Assembly: GCA_023333565.1 (NCBI GenBank)
Contig: JAJKFH010000770.1
Coordinates: 186,001 to 250,000, forward strand
DNA: 64,000 nucleotides
Direction: 5' to 3'
Origin: Puffinus mauretanicus
Taxonomy: Eukaryota > Chordata > Aves > Procellariiformes > Procellariidae
The notes beneath the pieces were generated by a model. That model saw only the letters and a list, made by a program, of their open reading frames with translations. It ran no database searches and was not told the origin of the DNA. Positions 12,385-23,908 of the stretch are shown here, piece after piece. The translations under genes were made by a program, and so were the position numbers. Numbering within the stretch: position 1 is the first letter of the stretch; every line of letters begins with the position of its first letter.

Positions 12385-14089
12385 CTTCACATGCTGCTGG
12401 GCTCAAATGGGGAGTATTCATCATCTACAGCACTAACGTAAGTGACTTGTTTGTAAATGCTTGTATGAGCTGTAAAGTTGCCTATATTTCTTCTTGAGGA
12501 ATCAAGATCACAGTTTTGTTTCACAAAACCTTTCTCTGATTAAGTTGTTTGCTCCTCTATTACAGCGTGGGGGAAAAAAGATGGATCCTCCTTGAACTGT
12601 TGTCCAGATTAAATGCTTAATTACCCAGTTAATACCAACTTGCTCACCTAAATTTGACATGAGCAACTTCTAGAATGATACAGAGTTGGCAATGCCAAGT
12701 ATTGGTTTCTTTTTAAGGAAAACCTTAAAAAATATTCATAGCTGTGCTAAAAGCTTGCTCTTTGGGTGTTCTTCTTGTGAATCGTGAACAAGAGAAGATT
12801 TCAGAGCAGCCCTTTTATTGCTCTGTTAGTGCTCAATCACTGAAAGAGAAATGCATGAGAGATAAATGAGATCTCATCATCTTCTCATATTTCTCAATTT
12901 ATTTCTTGGGGCTTATTTCCTCACTCTTCTCTCCAGACAGCACTTTATCTCTGCTTTTCTTCCATTACATCTCTCCCATTTTTCATTTTTTTTTTCTCCA
13001 GTTCTCTTTAGTTTTATCCAGCGGCTTCTCAAGACCATCTGATTAGAAGCATAATAGACAAACTTCTTTTTCTGGAATACTTTCTTAGGTTTCAGGCAAC
13101 TGCTGCTGTGCCTAGGGACCCAACTCCAAATCATTAAACAATTACAAGTTCGACTGAAAGAGTATCAGAACTTGAGACCGATTTTCACAGCACTCTGTGC
13201 TGTGCAGTGCCTCAGACTCACCCACAGCATCCTCTCCCCCCCGTGCCTCGGGGCGATAACCCCCTGCCCCGGGGACAGGGTGTCTCTGGAAAGCCCTGGA
13301 GATGTCCTCTGGGGGTGGAGGATACCTGGGGGATTCCCTGGCAGCTGGCTGGCTTCAGGTAGGGCTGGTGCAAAACTTGCTTTCTGGGAAAAGCAGTATA
13401 TGAAATGACTTTGTTACACTTGAAACTTATGATTAGATAATTTTGAGTGAAGTGAGACTAGTGCTGGTGCTGCAAAAGTGTGTGTGATTCTGGCAGAGCG
13501 ATAGGCTTGGTCGTGGGACAGAACGGTGAAACGGGCAGTTTGTGCTAAGGGCAGACTGGGTGTGTGTAACCACCTCTGAAACTTCGTATCTGCAAATCTA
13601 TTTGTGGTTTTTGCTCTTTTTTTTTTTTCCACTTACGGAGTGTAAACAGGGGTTTTTTGTTCCGTTGTTTGGTGGCTTCCGTGGTGCAGGAAGGCCATCC
13701 CTGAGGGATGAGCAGGCTTTGCTCATTGGGTGCTGGCAGCCTGTGCTGGAGGCTTGGTCTATGATTGCTGGTCTTGCTGCATCTCAGTATTTCATTCCCT
13801 GTAATGTCCCATTGAAGTGCTCTGGTCTGGCAATCCAGCTTCATATCAAACCCCACCTGTGCAGGTGGAGACCATGACTTGGGTCCTAGTGATTGCTCCT
13901 CAGAAGTAGGAGCGATGCCAACCCCTCCCCTCCCCGCACTTCTGCACAGAGGACTTCCTGAACCAAAATCCCCAAGCAGAGTTTCTGACCCCCTTGAGTG
14001 GCAATACCCTGTTGTGTTTTAGATGGTGAATTCACTGCTCTTAAAAAGCCACCCTGAGCCCCTGACAAAGGACACCAAAGTGTTTTCTT

Positions 14090-15060
14090 GCTAAAGAAGA
14101 AGAAAACAGAACCTCTGTGAAATTATCTCCCATTTCTCATCTTATTACAATGCGGTTGCACAAATAACTTCAGATTAAATAAATACATCTGCATACAAAT
14201 TGCTCCAAACATCTTTTGATGATTCTCATGACCTGAAATAGAGGTTCAGTTTGAAGCAAATGAATGGTTTCCACTGAAGTTTATTTTGCTCAGGAACTGA
14301 TGCTCAGATGTTCCCTGGGAACAGCAAGGCTGACACAGAGGCATCTGCTCTGAATTTTAAGCAGCCTCCTGTAAACACTAACTGGAGCAGCAGGAGCACG
14401 TAATCGATACTAAATATTCCACACCATCTCACTCCAAAGATAATTTCAATGCGAGCATTTGAAATAGCATGCTAGGAACTAGAATATTTCCAGACTTCTG
14501 GTTCATTTTGGTTCTTTCTTTTCTTCCCTAGTATCACAGGACATATCACAGTGCAAGCTGTGAATATCTTCTGCACTGAGACTCAGAATACTTGGTTTAT
14601 AACTTTGCTTTCTCAGGATATTGTCTACTCTTACTTCTTCCAGATACTTGCTCCATGACTAGAGCCCTTTATTCCATGTAGCATTCTTTCTGTCGCTAAA
14701 TATTGGAGTTAGTTTCATCAGGATAGACTCTACCAAATTCTCATGGTGATATCATGATGTATGTGAACTATTTAAAATGGGGGGAAAAGTTTCAAAAATC
14801 ACTGCGAAAGCATGTGATTGTGACTGGGGACACATGCTTGTGCAAATATGAGATGTGCCCACCTAGGAATGTGAAATTATGATGCATTTGAACCAGCAAT
14901 GGGCTTTCAGGAGTCAAATTATAGTGATGTAAACAATAACTCAAGAATAGGTTTTTAGATGCCATAAATTAATGAAGCTGTATCAGAGCCCACTGCTAAT
15001 GAATGTATTTATCTTCATGTAGAGCTGTTTCTGCCTTTGCTTAGTTTAAACCATCAAGAC
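14090..15060. promoter_or_regulatory. Largest AT-rich island, candidate conserved element cluster
   Basis: Nearly 1 kb without any open frame of 60 codons on either strand, AT-rich and non-repetitive (catgatgtatgtgaactattta, ccataaattaatgaagc). Ends 40 bp before the LTR target duplication. It may hold several enhancers or an unrecognisable old repeat. Confidence 0.3.
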
Positions 15061-15097
15061 GTCAGCCCAGGCTTGGGAGAAGCAGGGAGCGAGGAAA

Positions 15098-15102
15098 GCA
15101 TC
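15098..15102. repeat. Target site duplication, left copy
   Basis: gcatc immediately before the LTR; identical to 15695-15699. The perfect match of both copies defines the LTR ends. Confidence 0.85.
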
Positions 15103-15226
15103 AGTTGTGGTTTAACCTGGCAGGCAGCTCAGCCCACCCAGCCGCTCGCTCACTCCCCCCCGGTGGAGTGGGGGAGAGAATTGGAAGAGTAAAAGTGAGA
15201 AAACACATGGGTTGAGATAAAGACAG

Positions 15227-15232
15227 TTTAAT
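15227..15232 (-). terminator. LTR polyadenylation signal ATTAAA
   Basis: The minus strand reads CTATTAAACTGTCTTTATCTC: the common variant hexamer with T/G-rich sequence behind it. It marks the R region of the LTR. Confidence 0.6.
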
Positions 15233-15415
15233 AGGCAAAGCAAAAGCCGCGCACGCAAGCAAAGCAAAGCAAGGAATTAATTCAGCACTTCCCACTGGCA
15301 GGCGGGCATTTCCTGGAGATGTCCAGGACAGCAGGGCTCCATCATGCGTAACGGTGATGTGGGAAGACAAACGCCATCACTCCAAACGTCCCCCCTTCCT
15401 CCTTCTTCCCCCAGC

Positions 15416-15438
15416 TTTATATGCTGAGCATGACGTCA
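15416..15438 (-). promoter_or_regulatory. LTR core promoter: CRE palindrome plus TATA box
   Basis: On the minus strand TGACGTCA (CREB/ATF full site) is followed 9 bp later by TATAAAGC. Transcription would start about 25-30 bp further, near 15385-15395, and run toward lower coordinates. Both motifs are intact. Confidence 0.7.
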
Positions 15439-15694
15439 TATGGTGTGGAATATCCCTTGGGTCAGTTGGGGTCAGCTGTCCCAGCTGTGTCCCCTCCAAC
15501 TCCTTGTGTACCCCCAGCCTCCTCGCTGGTGGGGTGGGGTGAGGAGCAGAAAAGGCCATGACTCTGTGCAAGCACTGCTCAGCAGGAACGAAAACATCCC
15601 TGTGTTACCAACAGTTTCCAGCACAAATCCAAAACAGAGCCCCGTACTAGCTACTGCGAAGAAAATTAACTCTATCCCAGCCACAACCAGCACA

Positions 15695-15699
15695 GCATC
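15695..15699. repeat. Target site duplication, right copy
   Basis: gcatc immediately after the LTR; identical to 15098-15102. Confidence 0.85.
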
Positions 15700-17214
15700 A
15701 TTGCACAGACAGCTATTACCTGCTGGATGCTGTCCTGCATCTGCGAGAACAAACTCTTATTTGTGTTCAGCCATGATTATGGTCTTCCTAACTATATCCA
15801 CTTTCCATAGAGATTAGTATTTTAATTATAGGTGGTGTTGCAGAGTCATGGTTTATGACTCGGGGGGGTAGAGCTCAGCTGCTGTAAAATACAGCAGCTC
15901 CACTGACTTCAGCGCGCTCTGCGTGCCAGTGCCGTTCTTTATTTGCTGTTTATCTCATTATCTGCCAGCAAGAACCTCTTGCCCTGACACACCTGCACAT
16001 CTTCTTTAACACGTATCCTCATCTGGGGAGGAAAAGCCCTGCTGCTGTAGGACCAAAATTAACTGTTGTGGGGACTGTTCCCCTTGCAGAAAGGAAACCC
16101 GCTCCGGGCAGAGAGGAGTGGCTGGCCAAGGTGGGGTAAATCTGCAGCCTTTGGGCTACCAGCTGTTTGCTTGTGACTGTTTGGGGTTTTTTTGCTAAAC
16201 AGAAAACTGTTTTGTAAATGAAGCTTTCTCTTTGACTGTAAATATTGTTGTTCTTCTAAGGAACTGTAAACCCTTGGCCGGAGGAATAAGTAGCAGGGAA
16301 AGTTCAGCTCTGTCGGGCCCCTGGGACCCCAGGCTGGGCTGCCCACCGCCCTGGCATGGGACGGGGGGTCCTTCCCGGGAGAAGCTGCTTTGTCTTTTGA
16401 ACCACGCTCCTCTGCTGCTTTAACACGTCGTGTTTGTCCTGTTTGTTTAATGTCTGCCTTTTATTTACTCAGAACGGATGTGAATTGTGACAGTTTTATA
16501 GCATTGATTACCCTGCCTGTCTCGTTTGCCTGGCTGCAGGCAGTAATTGCAGCATCTCTGCCCTTACAGCTGCCCAGCCTCCTGCCAGGCACATTGCCGC
16601 TTCGCTTCCCTGCTTGTCTCCTGCAGCTTCTGCTGACCACAGCTGCATCCATCCCTCCCCATCCCGCTTCCACTCGGTGGCCTGAGGCTCAGGGTATGAA
16701 CTCGTTATCAGATGGGGTGGGAGCCCGGCGTGTGTTGGCAGCACCCTCCTGGAACCCGCAGTCTCAGCCACACGTAGAAACTGCCCGCTGCTCTCGAGCG
16801 TCGTCTTGAACCCAGTGTCCCCGTCTGCACCCCTTGCCTGAGGTTTGGGGGGCTCCGGTGGGCTCTGGCTGGGGGGCCGGCGGTCGGTGCCGGGGTTTGA
16901 GCTCGTGTCAGGCAGTGCGTCCCGCACCGTGCTGGCGGCTCCTCCAGCTGTGCCCAGACTGCGGGGTTTGAGGCTGGCACGTGCTTGGATCCAGCACCAA
17001 AAATGTTGCTAATGAGTAAGACGTTTTTATGTTCCTGGCAAAAATAACTGCACTTTCTTACGGTCCGAGGGTCTTTAATCACCCGATCACATACTGCTGG
17101 GCTACATTACGTACAAGTCAGCAGATACGAACAGGGTCTAACAGTGCGAGGTGCGAAGGACGGGCTGAAGCGCACCCTCTCCCATTAATGCAGGAGTGCA
17201 GCTCCAGCCACACT

Positions 17215-17440
17215 TGATACATCACTATTAATATAAGAAGAAATTCCTATCAGAGTAGATAATGATCTCCCACTAATCACAGGGAATGTTAGTCTGTGGA
17301 TTCTTAAGATAATTGTCTCCGTAATTAATGGTGGATCAGATACTGGTATTACTCTCCTTGTCCAATCAATTAAAGAAGGGATGTTACTTCCATGTAAATA
17401 ATGACAGGGACCCTTTATCCAAATTCCACAAAGAAGAGAA
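17215..17440. promoter_or_regulatory. Candidate conserved noncoding element with homeodomain motifs
   Basis: Dense in homeodomain-type words: cactattaatata, cactaatcac, TAATTA at 17322-17327 and the PBX/HOX-like CAATCAATTA at 17363-17372. Flanked by GC-rich sequence on both sides. Confidence 0.35.
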
Positions 17441-17734
17441 ATAGGGGAGAAAAAACCTGCAAAAGCCTCTCCTAGAGAGAGGGAATGGATCTCCCAAGGG
17501 GCTCGTGCAAAGCGCTGTGTGACTGGCTCCCATGGGTAGCGGGGACCCCCGGGGCGTTGTGGCCCGCCGGGAGGATGCAGGATGCGGGCGCTGCTGGCAC
17601 GGCTGGGGGGACAGACCCTGTCCGCCAGGCTGGCTGGGACACGGGCCCCTCGGGTGGGCTCAGGTAGCGGGATCCCAAGCAGGATCCCTCCTGTTGGGCA
17701 GAGGGGGAGTCATGGCACAGCCAGAATTTAGTTA

Positions 17735-18150
17735 CTTTTCTCCTCCAAGAAATATAATATTGCTGACAGCAATCTTAATTTTCTACACAGAGGAACTAAA
17801 AGAAAACGTTAATTGCACTAGTTGGGTTTCAGAATCACTTGTATCACTGGCAAAGGGGCTCCTGATTGCATTATTATTTATCTAGCTATTGATTATAAAA
17901 TATTAAAAGTGAAGCTGACAGAACCAAAAATTCTTTTGCAGCACTAATTATAATGAAAATAGTGCTCAGCATATTTCTGCAAAAGTGTTCAAGCTAACAT
18001 GTTAAAATCTTAACGGTTGCAAATAAACCTGAAATTACAAATGTCCTGGGTTTAAATTAGGAAACATTGAGTCAGTGTAAACAGAGCGGGGGTTCCACTA
18101 AATCAGGAGAAATTAATGCAGTTCACTTTCATCTGGAAAGAGAAAAAGCT
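17735..18150. promoter_or_regulatory. Candidate conserved noncoding element with homeodomain motifs
   Basis: About 400 bp of AT-rich complex sequence with attgcattattatttatc, gctattgattataaaat and TAATTA at 17945-17950 followed at once by TAATGA. No repeat family was recognised. Confidence 0.35.
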
Positions 18151-20159
18151 TAAATGAGAAGGAAGGAACTACTTTAAAAAAAAATCCATGCCCAACACCA
18201 ATTACGTGCATATACATCCTCTGCTCCGCGGCTGGGTGGGTAGCAGGTGGCAGAGTCAATTCCCACATGCTCTGTGTGCTGGCAGCCTTTGAAGGAAGAT
18301 TTCACGTGTGTGTCCCTTTGAAATGCGGCAAAACACTTTGCTAAACACCTTCATTTGCACTTCTTAATTATTTGTTGTCCACGTGTCCAGGGCATTTCTT
18401 GCTTTCATGGGATAAAGTGTTTTTATCAAAAAATCCAAGTTTTGTCCGAGAAGCAACTTTGCTTTGGTTTAGACTCTGTGGAGTAACTTCCTATAAAACT
18501 CTCCCCATCTTTTGTGCTGCCCTCTCGCAGCTCACGTATCTCAGCCCGGCTGCCGGGTGAGGCTGCAGTCTGTAACAGCAAAACTTTTGAGCGGTTCATC
18601 ACTGTTTGGCAGCAGCTTTAATGACCCGAAGCAGTGAGAAATGATTTTCTATTGCAGAATCTAAGACTAAGTGACGTGAAATCCCTGCCCAGCGAGGTCT
18701 GCCCTGATTCAGGGCAGAGGCGAGCCGAGTGCCGGTACCTCCAGCAGCACCCAGAGCAAGAGGGATCTCGGCAGTGACGTGGCAGCAGAAAGCCCTGACA
18801 GCCGGTGCTCAGCTCTGCCCACCCCCTAGCAGGTTCTTAACATCTCCACAGCATTGCCAAGTGCACGTGAGGGATGTGGCGGGGTACCTGCTCGTACAGA
18901 CCACGGCTCTTGATTGCAATGCTCTTGAATTTGCGTGTTCTGTTTGGCTGGCTCCTAAAAACGGTGCAGATGGAAGCAAAGGTTACAAAAGCAAAGTGTT
19001 CCAGTGAAGGTGGAAAAGGGGGGTGATAGCGGTGGTTCTCAGCCTTGCTGCTTGTCCTCGAGCCCATGTGGCTTTTGGTCACACCTCACCAGTCCTTGCT
19101 GTCAGCACTTCGCGCTCAGACACCCCCCCATGAATGTCTGGGGAGCTCGAACTCAACCAGCTGCTGGCTAAATGCGGCATAATAAGAATTCACAAATCAT
19201 GTTTGCCCATGACTTTACAAAGTTCTGCAGAGTTGTCCAGCTTCACACAGCTCCTCAGAAGAGCGAGTGGAGGCTCGGAGCCGCTTGCTCCGGCTGGGAG
19301 CAGAGCTCGAGGAGGCTGGTCGAGGCAGCGCGGGGCTTCCTCCCGCTTGTGGGCTCCTTTCCACCAGATGCTCTAGACCTGCCCTTGGCAAACCTTGTTC
19401 TAAGGTAAAGCATTTCTCATTCTGTTTACATCTGATGTAACTTGTTACCAAATTCTTACACCTCCCCTCAGCCTGCAGACAGTCGTTTTACATATGGTGC
19501 ATGGCAATGTACATGGGTACTGTAAATGAACACAGTGACATTCTGGTGTAGATTAAAGTGAAAAATTGAAGTTGCGTTCCTAGCTTCATTTCACTGCAGA
19601 ACAATTCATTGGTGCCATCTGTCTTAGTCCTTTTTAAATGGCAGCTCTTCTGGACTGATTGGCAAGTGAATAGATTTCCTGCCACAAAGTTTTGAGGTCA
19701 ATCAATCACTTACGTGTATTAATTATGAAGATCTTGAAGTTGCAATATGCAATTTTTTTACTTCAATGAGCTACATGTACAGAGTTGCTTGGACTTTTTT
19801 TAAACAGCTTATTTTTTACTGTTGGTCAGAACTCTGGGCTGCCAGACACAAAAAGGGATTGGCATCTCCTACGAGCAAAATGCGGGATTTCAGCAGACCC
19901 CACTGTTCGGCTGGGTCGGTATAGGAGCGATGGCACAGCAGGACTCTGAGGGCACAGAAATAGGGATGCCTTTCTCCAGATGAGGAAAGGACCCAGGTAT
20001 TTAGGCTACTGAAGGTTTTATAACCCTTTTTGCAAGAGTGGGGATATATACTCTGGAAGCAGTGAAGTCATGGTCAATCCCTGCCCAAATTCCACCGTTT
20101 AATGCAGAGTGCCAGCCCTGCTGAAGGCTAGCCGACTGGATGCTGCCCAAACTCCCCGG

Positions 20160-20500
20160 GAAATGGCAATGTAATAAAGTTGCCTCATGCTCTATATGGA
20201 TTTGTGGTGTTGCTATGCACAGTTAAACAGATAATGTTTTTCACCCAGAGAAACCTGCGTTTTTACAGTCAGAGCAATGACTCTTTATACACACAATATT
20301 TTTCTATATAGAGTTGCTGACACATGAAATAGAAAATACAGGATATAAGCTAGACTGCGTGTATATATGTATACATAAATTTTAGTTTGCTTATTAGTTT
20401 AACTTTGTAAATTGGTTTGAGCTTCTGTGCACCGAAAGGGGACAACTTAAGCAGGAATATGTTTGCAAGTACTTCCATAGATGTCGAATGTTTCCTGGAT
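20160..20500. promoter_or_regulatory. AT-rich island
   Basis: AT-rich, including the alternating purine-pyrimidine stretch gtgtatatatgtatacat (about 20358-20375). Unique sequence by eye; function unknown. Confidence 0.25.
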
Positions 20501-22079
20501 TTTATATAGCAAAAGTTTGTCAGAGTCATCTAAGCGTATCACATGCAGTCTATTCTTGCTCCCTGTAACAGCGGTCGTTGGACGCCCTCCTGCCTTTCCG
20601 CTGGGCTGTTTCTGGGTTTTAAGCACACAAAGCGGCAAGCTGGAGTCGCTGCGTGGCAGTCGTGTTGCTTTCCTGGCACACGTTTCTGGTAGCAGCTGAT
20701 CAGTGGCTCAGTCACCAGGGAGAATTCAAGTGTAGCGTCTCTGGAGTGTTAAACACCACCTTTACAGGCGTTTGCGTAGAGCAAATGTTGAGGCCAAAGG
20801 CTGGGGGCTGCTCTTCCTCTGCCTGTCTTGATGGGCCAGGGGTGAATGCGTGAGGAGTGGGCAGTCTGCAGGGCTAAAGCCCAGCTCTTCTCGGGCAATT
20901 TGGGGTTCTGGTTCTGGCACAAGCTAATTGCAGCGGGGGCAGAGGCCGGGCTGTGCAGGAAGGGAAGTGGGTGGAATCCTCCCTCGACTGAGGCTGAGAC
21001 AAAAGATGCTTTCACAGTATTTCTGGCTAGTTCAAGTCCAAGTGGCTGGAGGGAAGGAAGTTTTTTGTAAGAAGAGGGTTAAAAAGAAACAGTTTTTAAA
21101 TTGTCTATTATACAAACTGAATCCAACTACAATCTGATGGTGAGAAAATGTCTAACAACCTCTGCAGTGTTATAACAAGCATCAGAAAAGAAAGGAACTG
21201 GTTATTTTGGGAGATACAGCACTGGCTTAGCTAATTGCAACTTCTGCAAATGCTGAACTGTGTGAAATTTTTAAGTGCATTTTGGGGGACATTTAAAATG
21301 CTTTATTTTCTCCAGAATGGGGTATTAATGCTTTTGTAAATTCCCCCAGCTCCAGCTGCAGCAGGAAAGGCATTGTAATATCCACCTTGGAAATGAGCAC
21401 GGTGTAATTAACACTTCTACTTAGCCTCAGACACAATGGAGGCTTCCAAGATGAACTGCACATAGAAGAAAGCTAAATGCCTTGATATGGCAATTAGTGC
21501 TTTATTCGAGCACGGTGCGCAGCTCCCACCCAGCTGGCTCTCTGGCGAAGGGGTGGCTCTGCAGCGCGCTCAGCGAGGGTCCCGACCGTGCGCCCGCGGG
21601 GACACCCCCACCCTCCCGTGGGAAATGGGGAAATCCGGCCGTGAAGGGACCCCGAGCCGTGCCCTGACCAGCCCTGGAGCGGTTCCTCTGCGCTTGCTGG
21701 GATGTGGCTCATCCCCGCCGCTTCTGCGTCGATATCTGCAGAACCTCTCCGGCTCCTGCTCCGATTCTCGCAGAGACATGGAGGGGAAATCTCCCATTCC
21801 ATAGGAGCTGTGAAGCGCTGGATGCTGTTTCCTACCACTAAGTATCTGTCTCAAAGGGAAATCTTGCAGCTCGAGCCCTGCACTGGTGGAGGATGTGCAA
21901 TCTTTGCTGCATGAGAGGGTTTTGTAAATGATGCAATTGTAATAATTTGTATGTGAAACAGCTCTTCCTTCAGCTACAAATTTAGTCCAGCCAATTGAAA
22001 TTCCCAATCTCTTCTTAGGGGAATAGCTTGAAAGAAAACCCAAGGCTGCAGAGCCGCCTGTGCTTCTAGGTTTCTATTT

Positions 22080-22560
22080 ATCGCAAAATAATTTCCCACC
22101 GCTGTTTTCTAAACTGCTTTGACAGAAACAAAGTGGCAGGTCGGAGCGCTGGTTTCACTCGGCAGCAGCCGCGTGGAATTGCAAGTTTGACCTCATTTTA
22201 TCCTCCGAGTATTTAGAGATTGCTTTCATGCCCAGGAACCATATGAGAAGAATATAGATTCCTTCCAGAGCACATTGAACTTGGAAACAATAAGTGACCT
22301 CTAAAGTTGAATTCTGTAGCCACAAGAATAAAGAATTTCTTTCTTTAGGAATGAAAGAAACAGGTTTTATATCAACACAAGAAGAACAGCTGCTCAACTA
22401 AAAATAACCAATAAAGTGGAAATAGAAAAGCTGTTTCCAAATTATATCCTTTTGAAGACATCATTATGCCATTTCTGCGATTCCCTTATGCTTTCCATAT
22501 CTACATCGCTATCTAACAGCAGAGGCTACAGAAGTTAAGGGATATGGTAGTCTATTGTGT
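22080..22560. promoter_or_regulatory. AT-rich island
   Basis: About 480 bp of moderately AT-rich complex sequence with ctaaaaataaccaataaag and tatttatcgcaaaataattt. The minus frame at 22155-22397 is open but shows no recognisable protein signature. Confidence 0.25.
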
Positions 22561-23844
22561 TCTTCCTAGGCAAACGTGTACAGGCAGAGGGAAGCTGTGC
22601 CAAAGCTGTTACTAGATTCAATACCAGGAAAAACAGGCAAATTTCCACTTAGACAATGCGATGCCCAAAGGGCATTTTCACAGAATAGGAGGGAAAGAAA
22701 TAACCCAGTAGCTTCAGGCTATTTATCTGTTGGAACAACTTTCCATGAGGAATGGGAAACATGGTCATGGCAATGAAAGTGCAACCAGGTTGCTGAATTC
22801 CCCCAACTTTTTGCTTCCTGTGGCTTCTGGCTTAGTGCATCCTCCTCCTGGCTTTGTCCTCTTTTCCCCAGTATCTACCTGCAAGGGCTGCAAGCAGCAG
22901 GTAATTTCTAACAGCCAAATCTGCTCAGCATTGCCAGCAGCGCAGCAGTGCCGACGTTTGCCCACGCAGCCGTTAGCCAGGACCGGTGCTGATGCTGACC
23001 CGCGCTGGGGCGGCCGCTCTGCCGCCAGCGGCTGGGCTGGAGCCCCCGGTTACGTTTAACGTGCCGGTTCTGCAGCGCAGCTGGGCAGCTGCTGCTGGCT
23101 CCCGGTGACCCCCGCCTCGGCTCTGCCCCCCCAGAACAAACAAGCCTGTCTAAACAGACGCCGATTACCGCCTTGATGAGCGGGGCTGCTCTGAGCTGGG
23201 GAAGGCAATCCGCTGCCTGGGTCCGCCAAAAAGGCAGGGCTGATCCCCGCTCCCGGGGCATGTCCCAACCTCCCCACAGCCCGGCTCTGCCCAAGCACCG
23301 TGAGCGGCTCGGCTGGCTGGGGAGAGGGCTCTGAGCAAAAGTCCTCCTTTCTTTTGCCTTTTTTATTTTCTTCTTTCCTTCAGTGTGGCTGTGAAGCTGC
23401 TGGGCAGGAGGAGGGAGGGAGACGGGGAGCGCTGTCCCCATCAAACTGCAGCACGGGTGGCTGTGTGGCCCAAGGGGCCTGGGGACCGGCGAGCTGCATT
23501 TGGACATGAATAAATGGGTGTTTTTAAAAAGCTTGTCCTGCTTAGCACTGTCTGTACTGAGAGGCTGATTTATGTCCTGGTCTCGGAGGGAAGTGGTGGA
23601 AGGTTTGCACCTCCTCCCCATGTGTGGGTTAGATCGCTGTTTGTTCATCTCCGTAGCCCTGGCGCGGCTGTCGAGCCACCCTGGGCATGAAATGGTTTGT
23701 AAGCAAAGTTTTCGTTTTGCTTTTCTAAGTGCTTGTGCTCTTTCAGACAGCAAATTTCCAAATACAGCTAGACAAAAGAGAAAGCTCCCACTGATAGAAA
23801 TGGATCTTGGTTTTCTGACTACTTGATATACCATAAAAGCTGCT

Positions 23845-23908
23845 TGTTTTTTTGGTTTGGGTTTTTTTGTTTGGTTTTTTTTTGGTTGTGTTTTTTTTTT
23901 TTGCTTGG
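23845..23908. repeat. T-rich low-complexity tract
   Basis: Runs of T broken by GG and G (tttggtttggg, then a run of 14 T). It is a simple low-complexity tract; it may be the remnant tail of a minus-strand retrotransposed copy, but no body can be recognised next to it. Confidence 0.85.

Larger units (their letters stand above)
5816..15097. other. Intergenic sequence, no gene seen
   Basis: Mixed composition. AT-rich islands at 6350-6780, 7380-7700, 8280-8560, 8800-9080, 9230-9410, 9880-10110, 10500-10745, 11640-11960, 12400-12760 and 14090-15060. The RUNX-type triplet lies at 12.35 kb. A T-run occurs at 13617-13628. Open frames here are short and lack protein signatures. Confidence 0.6.
15103..15694 (-). 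mobile_element. Solo LTR of an avian endogenous retrovirus (ERVL-like)
   Basis: A 592-bp element bounded by a perfect 5-bp direct repeat, gcatc, at 15098-15102 and 15695-15699. On the minus strand it starts TGTGCTGGTTGTGG and ends TTAAACCACAACT, so the end dinucleotide has drifted from the usual CA. In order on that strand are a CRE palindrome TGACGTCA (15431-15438), a TATAAA (15416-15421) and an ATTAAA polyadenylation signal (15227-15232). That is the U3-R order of an LTR. The sequence matches, from memory, a widespread avian LTR type; a 5-bp duplication fits the ERVL class. No internal retroviral sequence flanks it, so it is a solo LTR left by recombination. The open frame at 15101-15370 minus is LTR sequence and not a gene. 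Confidence 0.9.

Noticed and set aside
15101..15370. 89-codon minus-strand open frame
   Set aside because: Lies within the solo LTR, which has no coding function; the frame is chance.
22908..23834. 308-codon minus-strand open frame
   Set aside because: Low-complexity composition, no family resemblance, crosses a T-rich tract reading lysine runs, and overlapping frames are open on the other strand.
23845..23908. Telomere-like TTTGGG words
   Set aside because: Irregular T-rich low complexity, not tandem TTAGGG.
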